The notes beneath the pieces are model-generated. The model was not told where the DNA came from, made no database searches, and saw only the letters and a list, made by a program, of their open reading frames with translations. Of a DNA stretch of 64,000 bases, positions 45,027 through 54,042 are shown piece by piece. The DNA comes from Bacteroides sp. 51. Its GTDB lineage: Bacteria; Bacteroidota; Bacteroidia; Bacteroidales; Bacteroidaceae. Position 1 is the first letter of the stretch. Every line of letters starts with the position of its first letter. A program made the position numbers and the translations under genes. Location: assembly GCF_010500965.1 (NCBI RefSeq), contig NZ_QVMI01000007.1, positions 78,716 to 142,715 on the forward strand, written 5' to 3'.

Positions 45027-46013
45027 TTAAACCTCGCTGCGGCACGTTGCCGCGCCTTCGATAGTCTTTATGGTTCCATCCGGGTTATACTCCAGTTCCA
45101 CGACTTTCAGGCTGCGCAACCAGGTACGTCCGCCGGAGGGTACACTATCGTGGTGGAAAAGATACCACTTTCCTTTGAATTCTACAATAGAGTGGTGCGT
45201 TGTCCATCCCACAACGGGAGTCAGTATGACGCCCTGATAGGTAAATGGCCCGTAGGGATTATCGCCGATGGCATAGCAGATCATGTGTGTATCGCCGGTG
45301 GAATAGGAAAAGTAATATTTCCCGTTGTATTTATGCATCCAGGATGCTTCAAAAAACCGGTGTTCATTGCCGGCGGTAAGGGGTTTACCGTCTTTATCGA
45401 GTATGATAACTGCGCGGGGGGCTTCGGCAAATTCGAGCATATCTTCTCTTAAGCGGGCCACGCGCGGGGGGATTGCCGGTTCGTCATCTGCCGGGAAGGT
45501 GGCGCATTCCAGTGCTTTATTGTCGCGGTAACGTTGCAGTTGGCCGCCCCACAGACCGCCGAAATACATATAGTGGTTTCCGTCGCCATCGTCGAGTACG
45601 GCGGGGTCCATGCTGTAACTGCCTTTCATGGGGTTGTCCAAAGGAATAAAGGGACCTTCGGGGCGCTCGCTGACGGCCACTCCGATACGGAAAATATCGT
45701 TCTGGTCTTTCAGGGGAAAGTACATATAGTACTTGCCGGCCTTGAAAGCGACATCGCAATCCCATAGCTGACGCCCGGCCCAGGGGATGTCTTCGGTACG
45801 GAGAACCACGCCGTGGTCTGTAACTTCGCCGTCGGCATCCTGCATGGAGAAGACGTGATAGTCCTTCATGTTGAAATGGTCGCCATTATCGTTCTCGGGG
45901 ATTCCGCTTTCCCAATCGTGAGAGGGGTAAATAAAGAGTTTACCGTTAAATACGTGTACCGATGGATCGGCCATATAGTCATTTGGTACGAGATACCGTG
46001 CTTCTTTTTTCAT
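45027..46013 (-). CDS. GH43 (subfamily 1 type) beta-xylosidase, cytoplasmic
   Basis: 328 aa without a signal peptide or lipobox, so it works in the cytoplasm. Five-bladed propeller with the catalytic base Asp16 (NDYMADPSVHVF), the pKa-modulating Asp136 (GSYSMDPAVLDDG) and the acid Glu222 (HRFFEASWMHKYNGKYYF). The blocks HSIVEFKGKWYLFHHD and GGRTWLRSLKVVELEYNPDG are typical of GH43_1 xylosidases in Bacteroidetes xylan PULs. It would split imported xylo-oligosaccharides. A palindrome array lies 67 nt upstream. Confidence 0.9.
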   Translation of the reverse strand: MKKEARYLVPNDYMADPSVHVFNGKLFIYPSHDWESGIPENDNGDHFNMKDYHVFSMQDADGEVTDHGVVLRTEDIPWAGRQLWDCDVAFKAGKYYMYFPLKDQNDIFRIGVAVSERPEGPFIPLDNPMKGSYSMDPAVLDDGDGNHYMYFGGLWGGQLQRYRDNKALECATFPADDEPAIPPRVARLREDMLEFAEAPRAVIILDKDGKPLTAGNEHRFFEASWMHKYNGKYYFSYSTGDTHMICYAIGDNPYGPFTYQGVILTPVVGWTTHHSIVEFKGKWYLFHHDSVPSGGRTWLRSLKVVELEYNPDGTIKTIEGAATCRSEV

Positions 46014-46080
46014 ATCCTTATTCCTATTTTAATTTTTGGTTTTTGGTTTTCATGTAAATGCTTATTTCATTTGCCCTCTG

Positions 46081-46138
46081 ACACCCGGGTGTGAAGGGAG
46101 TTGACACCCGGGTGTCAGGTGCCTTCACACCCGGGTGT
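46081..46138. repeat. Palindrome array C: three ACACCCGGGTGT units, 23-bp period
   Basis: Units at 46081-46092, 46104-46115 and 46127-46138, all perfect, starts 23 bp apart; spacers GAAGGGAGTTG and CAGGTGCCTTC. In the direction of transcription it begins 41 nt after the GH10 stop codon, the same 41-nt gap as for array A after its upstream gene, and it precedes a GH43 gene as array A does. Confidence 0.95.
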
Positions 46139-46179
46139 CAGCGAATGTAAGAAACCGGCATTCAACGTATAGTCCGTTT

Positions 46180-47322
46180 TCATTTCTCCTTTGTGGCCAT
46201 TTCAATGATCGTTTCCACCACTGGCTTGGGCTGATGCGTGCGGTCGAACAGCAACGGGTAGTCCGTACGCCCGGGCATGGGGAAGTCATTCTTCCAGGAG
46301 TCTCCGTCGGCAACACCCCACAGGGTTACGCGTGCCACCTTGTCCTGATGCTTAAGGAAAAGTCCGAAGAAGTGCGCCATACGGTTTGTCCATTCCTGCA
46401 TTTTATCGGTCGGCAGACCATTTTCGTAAGGGTTCATCTCTTTTTTGTATTCAAAGCTGGCCGATACTTCGGCGCCCACATTGCGGTCGGGCATGGGCAG
46501 GGCCGATATATCCAACTCGGTAATCATCACCTTCACACCGGCTCCGGAGAATGCCAGAATGCTTTCCTCATACTCTTCAATCGACGGATAGTCCATCCCG
46601 ACATGCCCCTGCATACCGATACCGTCAATGCGGATGCCTCTTTCCTTGAAGTTCTTCACCATTTTCACAATCGTTTCGCGCTTGCCGGCGTGCCACTCGT
46701 TATAATCGTTGTAGTAAAGTTCGGCTTCCGGATCGGCCTCGTGAGCATACTGGAAGGCCAGGGCAATGAATTCTTCGCCCAGGATTTCGTAGAACTTGCT
46801 CGCGCGCCAGTCGCCATTATCAAGAATGGCTTCGTTCACCACGTCCCAACCTTTGATGCGGCCTTTGTAACGCCCAACGATGGTGGAGATATGTTCCTTC
46901 ATTCGTGCTTTCAGCACTTCGGGACTAACGTCTTCGCCTTTCTCGTCGGTAAAGAACCAAGGCGCTATCTGTGAGTGCCAGATCAACGTATGCCCGATGA
47001 TGAACATATTGTTCCTTTCGCCCAGGGCTACGAACTGGTCGGGCTGGTCGAAATCATACCGGCCCTCTTCCGGATGGATATACATGCACTTCATGCAGTT
47101 CTCGGGCACTATGGAATTGAAGTGTTGCTCCAACACCCGCACTCCTGCCGTGTCGCGGCCGGTGATCTGTGCTTCGTTCAGCGCAGCGCCTATGTAAAAT
47201 TTATCTTTTAATGCCGCTTTCAGCGTGGCGTCTTCATTGGTTGAAGATGGATTGGTGGAACATGCCCACAACAATGGGATGGCCAGTAGGCCGAGGAATG
47301 TACGGTTAAATGGTTTCTTCAT
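46180..47322 (-). CDS. GH10 endo-beta-1,4-xylanase, lipoprotein (single domain)
   Basis: 380 aa. Lipobox LLWAC (Cys21). TIM-barrel GH10 blocks: [33 protein letters not shown], acid/base Glu164 (WDVVNEAI), [22 protein letters not shown] and nucleophile Glu269 (MITELDIS). It lacks a binding module and does not carry the acidic post-cysteine stretch (STNPSSTNE), so it is probably a periplasmic-facing lipoprotein trimming imported oligosaccharides (inference). Starts 21 nt after the MFS stop. Confidence 0.93.
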   Translation of the reverse strand: MKKPFNRTFLGLLAIPLLWACSTNPSSTNEDATLKAALKDKFYIGAALNEAQITGRDTAGVRVLEQHFNSIVPENCMKCMYIHPEEGRYDFDQPDQFVALGERNNMFIIGHTLIWHSQIAPWFFTDEKGEDVSPEVLKARMKEHISTIVGRYKGRIKGWDVVNEAILDNGDWRASKFYEILGEEFIALAFQYAHEADPEAELYYNDYNEWHAGKRETIVKMVKNFKERGIRIDGIGMQGHVGMDYPSIEEYEESILAFSGAGVKVMITELDISALPMPDRNVGAEVSASFEYKKEMNPYENGLPTDKMQEWTNRMAHFFGLFLKHQDKVARVTLWGVADGDSWKNDFPMPGRTDYPLLFDRTHQPKPVVETIIEMATKEK

Positions 47323-47343
47323 GGTTTTTAGTATATTGTTTAG

Positions 47344-48765
47344 TTATTGAATTTCCCTCATGTGTCGCTCTTCGATCTCCACGTTTATCTTATCAATCAC
47401 CTCGTCGGACAATTCATATTTGGAGATAATAAACATGGCAAGAATAAGTAATATCGCAGGAATTACGGCCACAAGCCACAAGATGCCCTGTTCGGCGAAA
47501 GCCGATTGCGTTACGGCGTTCTTCTCGTCGAAATCGACAAAAGCCAACACAAACCCCGGCACTACGCCACCCAGCGCCATTCCGGCTTTATAGAAAATTC
47601 CGGTCAGGGCATTAACTATCCCCGAGATTCTTTTCCCGGTCACGTGTTCGCCGTACGAGATCACCTCCGGCACCAACGCCCACATATATCCCGTGGCTAC
47701 GATTACGCCTGTCGATTTAATAAACTGTGCCACCAGCACCAACCACACCTGCGTTTTCAGGGCAGGGACAACCGAAATGACATACAGTATCCCCATCCCG
47801 ACAATGGCAATGGTGAGGAACACATAGAACATCTGTTTCTTTCCGATAGCCCGTTTAATGGCCGGCACCATAGGCATGAAGATAAACGCCGGGATGGAGC
47901 CAAGCGCCATGAAATAAGGTAACATATCGGGGGCTTGTACATTATAAATCATGTAGTACGAACCCGCCGAGTTGCCTATGGCCATCATGGCAAACGCCGT
48001 GATAAAGAAGAATGCCAGCACCCGCAACGGTTTGTTATGCTTGAATTCCATCCACAAATCGGACACCTGCACATGCTCGGTTTCTTTCGCATCCATTACC
48101 ACCCGTTCTTTGGTCTGGGTGTAACAGAAAATGAGCAAAGCCAACCCCACCAGGGCATAAATAGTCATAGTGATGAACCAGGCATTGCCGGATTCGGAAG
48201 AGTTGATCTTTCCATCGGGCGAAAGCGCTTTCACCACAATCGGAATACCATAGCCCACCGCCAATCCGCCGAGGTTGGCCATGAACATACGTACCGACGT
48301 AAGTTTGGTGATCTCGTCCGTATCGCGTGTAAGCGAAGCATTCAAAGCCCCATAAGGGACATTGATCAGGGTGTACAGCATAGACAGCCCCACGTAAGTG
48401 ATATAAGCATAGAGCAAAGACCCCGAAAAGCCGTTCCAGAAACAGAGTATAGCAAATCCGGTCAGCGGAATACCGCCCAGAACAAGATACGAACGGTATT
48501 TTCCCATCCGGGGGTTATGCTTATCTACATATGCGCCGACAATCGGGTCCCAGACCACATCAATCAGCCGGACAATGAGGAACATCGTTCCCGCCGCTGC
48601 CGATGGAATGCCGAACACATTGGTATAGAAGATAAGCAGGTACATGGATACCGTCTGGTAAATAAGGTTCTGCGCCAGGTCGCCCGAGCCGAAGCCTACG
48701 CGTTGCATCCAGGATAGTTTATAAAACCCCTTAGATTCGCTGATGTTTTGAGATGTTATACTCAT
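47344..48765 (-). CDS. GPH-family (glycoside-pentoside-hexuronide):cation symporter
   Basis: 473 aa, about 12 hydrophobic segments. Family start SWMQRVGFGSGDLAQNLIYQ, VVWDPIVGAYVDKHNPRMGKY (motif D..G...D.....GK.R), LINVPYGALNASLTRDTDE and VTGKRISGIVNALTGIFYK are typical of the GPH/MFS_2 sugar symporters. It would carry xylo-oligosaccharides or a trimmed product across the inner membrane, driven by Na+ or H+. Its start overlaps the esterase stop by 4 bp (ATGA). Confidence 0.92.
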   Translation of the reverse strand: MSITSQNISESKGFYKLSWMQRVGFGSGDLAQNLIYQTVSMYLLIFYTNVFGIPSAAAGTMFLIVRLIDVVWDPIVGAYVDKHNPRMGKYRSYLVLGGIPLTGFAILCFWNGFSGSLLYAYITYVGLSMLYTLINVPYGALNASLTRDTDEITKLTSVRMFMANLGGLAVGYGIPIVVKALSPDGKINSSESGNAWFITMTIYALVGLALLIFCYTQTKERVVMDAKETEHVQVSDLWMEFKHNKPLRVLAFFFITAFAMMAIGNSAGSYYMIYNVQAPDMLPYFMALGSIPAFIFMPMVPAIKRAIGKKQMFYVFLTIAIVGMGILYVISVVPALKTQVWLVLVAQFIKSTGVIVATGYMWALVPEVISYGEHVTGKRISGIVNALTGIFYKAGMALGGVVPGFVLAFVDFDEKNAVTQSAFAEQGILWLVAVIPAILLILAMFIISKYELSDEVIDKINVEIEERHMREIQ

Positions 48766-50366
48766 GGTTTATTATTTATAAGTTTCTCCATTTCTAAAGC
48801 TACACGGATGCCTGCATCTTTCTTGTTCAACGGGTGGATGTCGTTCCACTCGCCCAGGTCTTTGGCAGGCGCGAAGGCCGCACCGGGGGTATCTTCGGCC
48901 ACTTTCTTCTGCACGCCGCGGAAGGTGTCCCAACCATCGGGCCGGCCGAATTCTGCCAGTTCTACGATTACGATAGGGAACGACGCGTTCAGCAAGGCCC
49001 GACAATCGGCAATCATAGCCGTCAACAGATCGTAGTATTCATTATATCGGTCGGCATTCGACTCACCCTGATACCAGATGGCCCCCTTTATGGCATAATT
49101 CTGCAAAGGCGCAATCATGGCGTTGTACAATCCGGCAGGTTTATATTGGAAGAAAGTCTGACCGGGGCCTTGCGGCATCTGCGCCCCGAGCCGGTACTTC
49201 CACTCGCCTTCAAGGCTGATTTCACTTTGGTCGAACACAATCTTATAAGGCTTCTCGGGCACAAAGTGCGGGCGACCTCCATAACTAATCAGACGAACGG
49301 TCACCGTGTTCTTGCCGGCTTTCAGCAAACCTTCGGGCAACTTGTAGATACGCGGTGGATATTGATAAGAAACCGTACCCACGAAAGTACCGTTCACGTA
49401 AACCGAATCGGCATCGACAATGCACCCCAGCCGAAGCACTGCGGCTTTCCCCGCCTGATTGCCCGGTATTTCTATATCCTTGCGGAACCAATGCGAACCG
49501 TTCACCGGGCTAACGCCGTTGTTGTTCCAGGAAGTATCGAAAAGATCAACCCTCTGCCAGTCCGAGTCGTTATAACCCGCTTCGAACCATTTGGTGGATT
49601 CGTGCAATCCGGCATCATTCTTATAAAGCACCTCGTTCCAGCGTTTGCTTTGCAAGCGTTCGGTGTTGCGTATACTCGCAATCAGCTCATCAGACTGATA
49701 GAGTTCGCTTTCGTTCAGATACTTAGAAAAAGACTTCAACCCTTCCTTACTGATCCAGGCCTCAACCGGCGACCCGCCAACGGCAGAGTTAATTAGCCCA
49801 ACGGGTATCTTATTCTTTTCGTACATCGCTTTGGCAAAGAAGTAGGCCAAAGCAGAGAATTGCATGGCATCCGTTGGGTTAAGTTCCTTCCAATCCGCCG
49901 GATTTATATCTGCCTGCGGACCATGAAAGTTATAACTCAATGGCACCTTGATATGGCGGATCATGGGGTTGGTGTATGCTTCTACTTCTGCCCGGAACAT
50001 ATCGGTCACCCGGTAGATGGGCAACTCCATATTGGATTGTCCGGAGCAGAGGTACACATCGCCAATAAGTATATTCTTTATTTCCAGTTCGTTGATCGTC
50101 ATGGTATACGGTCCGCCCGCCTTCGTTGGGGGCAAGGCAACCTGCCAGTTACCGGCAGCATCGGCTTGTGTGGTGTATTTCTTCTTCAGGAAGTTCACCG
50201 TTACGGATTCACCGGCATCTGCCGATCCCCACACCCGAATGTTCTGTTCGCGCTGCAACACCATTCCATCGGAAATTAGTGCAGGTAGTTTCACCTTTGC
50301 CTCACACAGTTGTGTGAAGCAAAGAATGAAACAGATAATTTTTACCTTAAATAAAACGTTTACCAT
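48762..50366 (-). CDS. SASA-type carbohydrate acetylesterase, likely acetylxylan esterase
   Basis: 534 aa, exported (signal peptide to about residue 23, TQLCEAK). SGNH-type esterase with the nucleophile Ser111 in YLCSGQSNMEL, an inserted jelly-roll domain (about 255-385, W..VDLFDTSWNNNG...WFRKDIEIPGNQAGK), GAIWYQGESNADR and a C-terminal His in LGEWNDIHPLNKKD (the Ser-His pair). The family name is sialate O-acetylesterase; in a xylan locus deacetylation of xylan is the sensible role (inference). Same family as the first half of the GH3 fusion in PUL 1. Confidence 0.88.
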   Translation of the reverse strand: MVNVLFKVKIICFILCFTQLCEAKVKLPALISDGMVLQREQNIRVWGSADAGESVTVNFLKKKYTTQADAAGNWQVALPPTKAGGPYTMTINELEIKNILIGDVYLCSGQSNMELPIYRVTDMFRAEVEAYTNPMIRHIKVPLSYNFHGPQADINPADWKELNPTDAMQFSALAYFFAKAMYEKNKIPVGLINSAVGGSPVEAWISKEGLKSFSKYLNESELYQSDELIASIRNTERLQSKRWNEVLYKNDAGLHESTKWFEAGYNDSDWQRVDLFDTSWNNNGVSPVNGSHWFRKDIEIPGNQAGKAAVLRLGCIVDADSVYVNGTFVGTVSYQYPPRIYKLPEGLLKAGKNTVTVRLISYGGRPHFVPEKPYKIVFDQSEISLEGEWKYRLGAQMPQGPGQTFFQYKPAGLYNAMIAPLQNYAIKGAIWYQGESNADRYNEYYDLLTAMIADCRALLNASFPIVIVELAEFGRPDGWDTFRGVQKKVAEDTPGAAFAPAKDLGEWNDIHPLNKKDAGIRVALEMEKLINNKP

Positions 50367-50429
50367 ATTGACTAACCTAACAAATATAATTACCTAACTC
50401 TAGTGCCAAACCGGCACGGGCAAGTTATT

Positions 50430-52709
50430 CTATTCAGCATCTTCATTCTCACGTCCGGTCTTCCAGTCGTCACCACTGAAATCTTCACCGATGTTACGTC
50501 CGGCAATACCGTCACAGAAACCTTTATAAGCATACTTACGTCCGTAGTCTTGATCAAAAAGGTTCGGCGCATCATTCTTGAACCAATATTCATGCTCACG
50601 AGCGGCATCGGTAAGTGTCCAGACAGTAATACCTGATTGTTGAGCAGAGGGAACATTCTCTTTATAAGATTCGACCACCCACTGATAAACCAATGCTTGT
50701 TTCTCCAGTTGCGCAGCAGTTGGTGTGATCTGACTAGCGGGTTCATTTACTTCAATCCGTACATCAAGCTCTGTTACACGAACTAATTTACCGGTAGCAG
50801 CCATTGCCTTAAACATTGCATCAATCTGTTCACGAGTAATACTAGTCGAAATCAGGTGCATTTGCGTTCCGATACCATCCACGATAGGTGAGCCGTTCTG
50901 TGCGTCAATCCACTTAGCATAATCAATAAGCGCTGTCAATTTCCCGGGATTTGTTTCCAGATTATAATCGTTAATGAAGAGCTTGGCAGTAGGATCGGCT
51001 GCACGTGCAAACTGGAAGGCTTTCAAAGCATATTCCTTACCCATGTATTGTCCCCAGTAGAACTCCTGATCGCCTACTTCAGTAGGAACAAAGTCTACTC
51101 CACGTAATCTCAGATCGTCGGTTACAGGTTCGTTCAGTACATCCCACATACGTACATACTCTTTACAGTGTTCAATCATACCATTGATCCATGCTTCCAT
51201 AGCATCAGTGATGATTGCTTTCTTCTCTTCGGGAGTCTTTTCGATAACGATAGGACCGGAACGGTTTATACTTGCGAGAGAAGCAGTAGATACTTCCTGT
51301 AAAACTACGTTGTCTACATAATAAGTTGCGGCTACCAAACCAAAATCAAAGAAAAAAGAAGTATCATCATTGTCTGCGGTAAATTCCCAAACAAGTTGCG
51401 TCCAAGTAGTTCCTATAGCCCTATCACCAGAGTATTGACCGCCGCCATTGGGTTGTAACTGCATTTGAATAGAACCACCTACAACAGAAGATTTTACCCA
51501 TGCTTCAAGTTTATACGCTTGTCCTTCTTTTAACTTCTCGGCAAAATCTATTTTAGCTTGTGCTTGGAAGTTCTGCGCATCAGTAGGATTCATCAATACC
51601 ATGGCAAAACCTGTGTCGCCATAACCTTCACCATCTGCTGAGATTTCTCTGGTTGAATTATTGCCCCAACCTGCCCAAGGACTAATGGTTCCACTTTCAA
51701 AGTCTCCATTTGGAATAAGGTTTACCACAGCAGACCCTGCATCCAGGTCACGTACTATAACATTGTCTATATAATAAACCACATTAGGAAACTTACCCAT
51801 ATCTAGACGGAAATTCATACTACTCCCAACAGCCACAAATGGATCACCTTGCTCATTATAAATTGTTTCAGTGCTGTACTTCACTTCTTTCCATGTTCCG
51901 GATGTCGTTGCAAACTGTCCTTCCGCTGAATGCCATGGATACTGAGCACTCATCTGATTCGCATCACCGAAAGATAAACGAACACCGCCATCACCTTCAG
52001 ATTTTACCCAGAATGAGATTTCATACTGATGTCCAACGATTAAAGGTACGGCAGGAGCCTCTATCTGTACATGATGTAACTCTGAAGAAGGTGAAGAGAC
52101 TGTGACTTTCAAAGAATTAGTCCCTGTGATACTTTCATCAGAGGTTACGTCTATACTTCCTAGGCCACTACCCCATGATCCCCAACCAGTAATACCATCT
52201 TCGAAATCACCATTAGTTAACAAGTTTGTACCTCCCGGTTGAGGTATAACCTCCGGTGCAATCAGCGCATTCAGGTACGAAGCCCGTTGTTGGGTATGCC
52301 AGATAAGATTATGACCATATATCGGCATAGTTGCCGGAACAGTAGCAAAAAACTTATCAATGGTAGCAAAGTTAAGTGTTCCATTATTTCCTACTACCGA
52401 TGCATGTTTCATAGCATTGCCCGCTGTAAGTATCTGGAAGTTATCATCAACAACTTTGCGATATTCCTCATCGTCAATATATAAATCGACACCCATCCCG
52501 AGACCAATCGTTACATTGGGCATGTATTCAGCCGCATATTTTTTGATAAAGTCATAGTTGGCTATCTGTTCGGTTATGTTGAGTGGAATATCGGAGATGT
52601 TCACATCACCATGTCCATCAGGTTTGCCCCACTGCATTTTTTCGTCGTCACAGCTGGTGAGCGCCAATGCGCCCACTACTGCTGTCAGAATGATTTTATA
52701 TAATTTCAT
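50430..52709 (-). CDS. Surface GH10 xylanase with two CBM4/9-type modules inserted in the catalytic domain
   Basis: 759 aa surface lipoprotein (lipobox LALTSC, Cys20, then DDEK). The GH10 barrel starts at about residue 35 (IPLNITEQIANYDFIKKYAA) and runs to NLIWHTQQRASYLNAL (about 132). It is interrupted by two carbohydrate-binding modules of the CBM4/9 type (TNLLTNGDFEDGITGWGSWG and NLIPNGDFESGTISPWAGW, about residues 149-480). It resumes at KTPEEKKAIITDAMEAWING with acid/base Glu in MWDVLNEPVTDD, LFINDYNLE, GIGTQMHL and nucleophile in RVTELDVRI. Split GH10s of this kind are the core endo-xylanase of Bacteroidetes xylan PULs. Confidence 0.92.
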   Translation of the reverse strand: MKLYKIILTAVVGALALTSCDDEKMQWGKPDGHGDVNISDIPLNITEQIANYDFIKKYAAEYMPNVTIGLGMGVDLYIDDEEYRKVVDDNFQILTAGNAMKHASVVGNNGTLNFATIDKFFATVPATMPIYGHNLIWHTQQRASYLNALIAPEVIPQPGGTNLLTNGDFEDGITGWGSWGSGLGSIDVTSDESITGTNSLKVTVSSPSSELHHVQIEAPAVPLIVGHQYEISFWVKSEGDGGVRLSFGDANQMSAQYPWHSAEGQFATTSGTWKEVKYSTETIYNEQGDPFVAVGSSMNFRLDMGKFPNVVYYIDNVIVRDLDAGSAVVNLIPNGDFESGTISPWAGWGNNSTREISADGEGYGDTGFAMVLMNPTDAQNFQAQAKIDFAEKLKEGQAYKLEAWVKSSVVGGSIQMQLQPNGGGQYSGDRAIGTTWTQLVWEFTADNDDTSFFFDFGLVAATYYVDNVVLQEVSTASLASINRSGPIVIEKTPEEKKAIITDAMEAWINGMIEHCKEYVRMWDVLNEPVTDDLRLRGVDFVPTEVGDQEFYWGQYMGKEYALKAFQFARAADPTAKLFINDYNLETNPGKLTALIDYAKWIDAQNGSPIVDGIGTQMHLISTSITREQIDAMFKAMAATGKLVRVTELDVRIEVNEPASQITPTAAQLEKQALVYQWVVESYKENVPSAQQSGITVWTLTDAAREHEYWFKNDAPNLFDQDYGRKYAYKGFCDGIAGRNIGEDFSGDDWKTGRENEDAE

Positions 52710-52728
52710 ATATTCAATGTATTACGAA

Positions 52729-54027
52729 TTACTCTTCTTCATCATCAAAGTCACTGTACTGAGGTGCCTCAAGTAACACCACGCGTAGATTATCATAATA
52801 GATCTTCACACTTGTATCTTCACAGGCAACTTCATCAATATCAACATTGTCGAAATGTGGACCCCATTGTTTGTAACTTGCAGCAACAGACGATGCCAAC
52901 ACATCTGCAAAAGTTTTATCTACATAATCGGCACTGTCGCTGAATGGGAATGTTACTGTGAACCAACAACCCGGATTTACAAAAGGAACTCTCTTCCCGT
53001 TTTCTACCCAAGGCGCATATACCATACAATATCTGCTGGCGCCAGATCCATCGGCAATTACCATACGAATGCTTCCGGAATTCCATTCGCCTTCTACATA
53101 AATATCCATTTGTACACCACACAAGTTAGTAGCCGTTCCCGGAGGAATTACATTGGCATTAAGTACGGTAGGCCAGTTATCCGAATTCGCCCATCCAAAA
53201 GCTACGTCCGACAAAGATGTTAGATAAGTTTTGCCATCTTTATTAAGCGAACGATATATATTCTGTGACTTAGGACCATCGCCCTGCGTAGGAATCGGAT
53301 CGTTAAGATCGCCTGATATTTCTCCGCCACCCCAACTGTAAGAGCCTACGCCGTCAAAGTTAAATAGTAACCCTTTCTTAAAATTAAAGTATGGAGGTGA
53401 GTATGCTCCGCCATTAGCTCCTTCCAGAAGAATAGAACCACCTTCGGTAATACCCGATGGAACTTTTACCCGGCACCATGTACCGCTTGGGGCACTCACA
53501 ATACTTCCCGCATCGGCAGTTATTCCACCAGGGAAGGTTATGGTATGTATTTCTACAAGATCCGTTCCGTAAATCGTAATCATTTCACCTGCCTGCGGCA
53601 TAGTATGAGATACAGAAGTTACGCTTGGAGGAGCATCGCGTATAACAAAATCATGGGTATATTCCACTCCCGATTTTACTAAACGGATGGTATTCCTTAC
53701 ATCTTCTTCGGCATCAATCACCGGAGTTTTGGAGTTGATGGTTATTAACATGGAATTATCCGCCACATAAGACATGTTGAAATATGTATCGTATCCATTG
53801 ATATATACTTTCTTCATACCCAGAAAGCCACTACCTTCAATACGTATCATCTGTCCCAGGCGTGCAAATTCAACCGGACGATCGGGCACAGTAGAGTTGT
53901 AATCTTCCAGATATATCTGGGTCACATGAATGGGTTTGCTGTCTTTGTCGTCGTCATCGCTACACGATGCAAAACCGACGGCTAGCAGAGCAATACACAT
54001 CAGGAATATATATTTTATCTTTTTCAT
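52729..54027 (-). CDS. Surface glycan-binding protein (IPT/TIG domains), SGBP-B type
   Basis: 432 aa lipoprotein: lipobox VGFASC (Cys22) followed by SDDDDKDSK, the classic Bacteroides surface-export signal. Two IPT/TIG-like beta-sandwich repeats (about residues 35-130: EFARLGQMIRIEGSGFLGMK; about 130-215: PQAGEMITIYGTDLVEIHTI) precede a C-terminal domain (about 215-432) with several tryptophans (SYSWGGGEISG, VAFGWANSDNWPTVLN), a plausible xylan-binding face as in SGBP-B proteins of characterised xylan and xyloglucan PULs. No catalytic domain. Confidence 0.88.
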   Translation of the reverse strand: MKKIKYIFLMCIALLAVGFASCSDDDDKDSKPIHVTQIYLEDYNSTVPDRPVEFARLGQMIRIEGSGFLGMKKVYINGYDTYFNMSYVADNSMLITINSKTPVIDAEEDVRNTIRLVKSGVEYTHDFVIRDAPPSVTSVSHTMPQAGEMITIYGTDLVEIHTITFPGGITADAGSIVSAPSGTWCRVKVPSGITEGGSILLEGANGGAYSPPYFNFKKGLLFNFDGVGSYSWGGGEISGDLNDPIPTQGDGPKSQNIYRSLNKDGKTYLTSLSDVAFGWANSDNWPTVLNANVIPPGTATNLCGVQMDIYVEGEWNSGSIRMVIADGSGASRYCMVYAPWVENGKRVPFVNPGCWFTVTFPFSDSADYVDKTFADVLASSVAASYKQWGPHFDNVDIDEVACEDTSVKIYYDNLRVVLLEAPQYSDFDDEEE

Positions 54028-54042
54028 TGTTGTACTTCTTAG

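Noticed and set aside
46135-46974. Plus-strand frame of 279 aa opposite the GH10 gene
   Set aside because: Antisense shadow; GH10 catalytic residues are intact on the other strand.
48834-49796. Plus-strand frame of 320 aa opposite the esterase
   Set aside because: Antisense shadow; no start context or domain.
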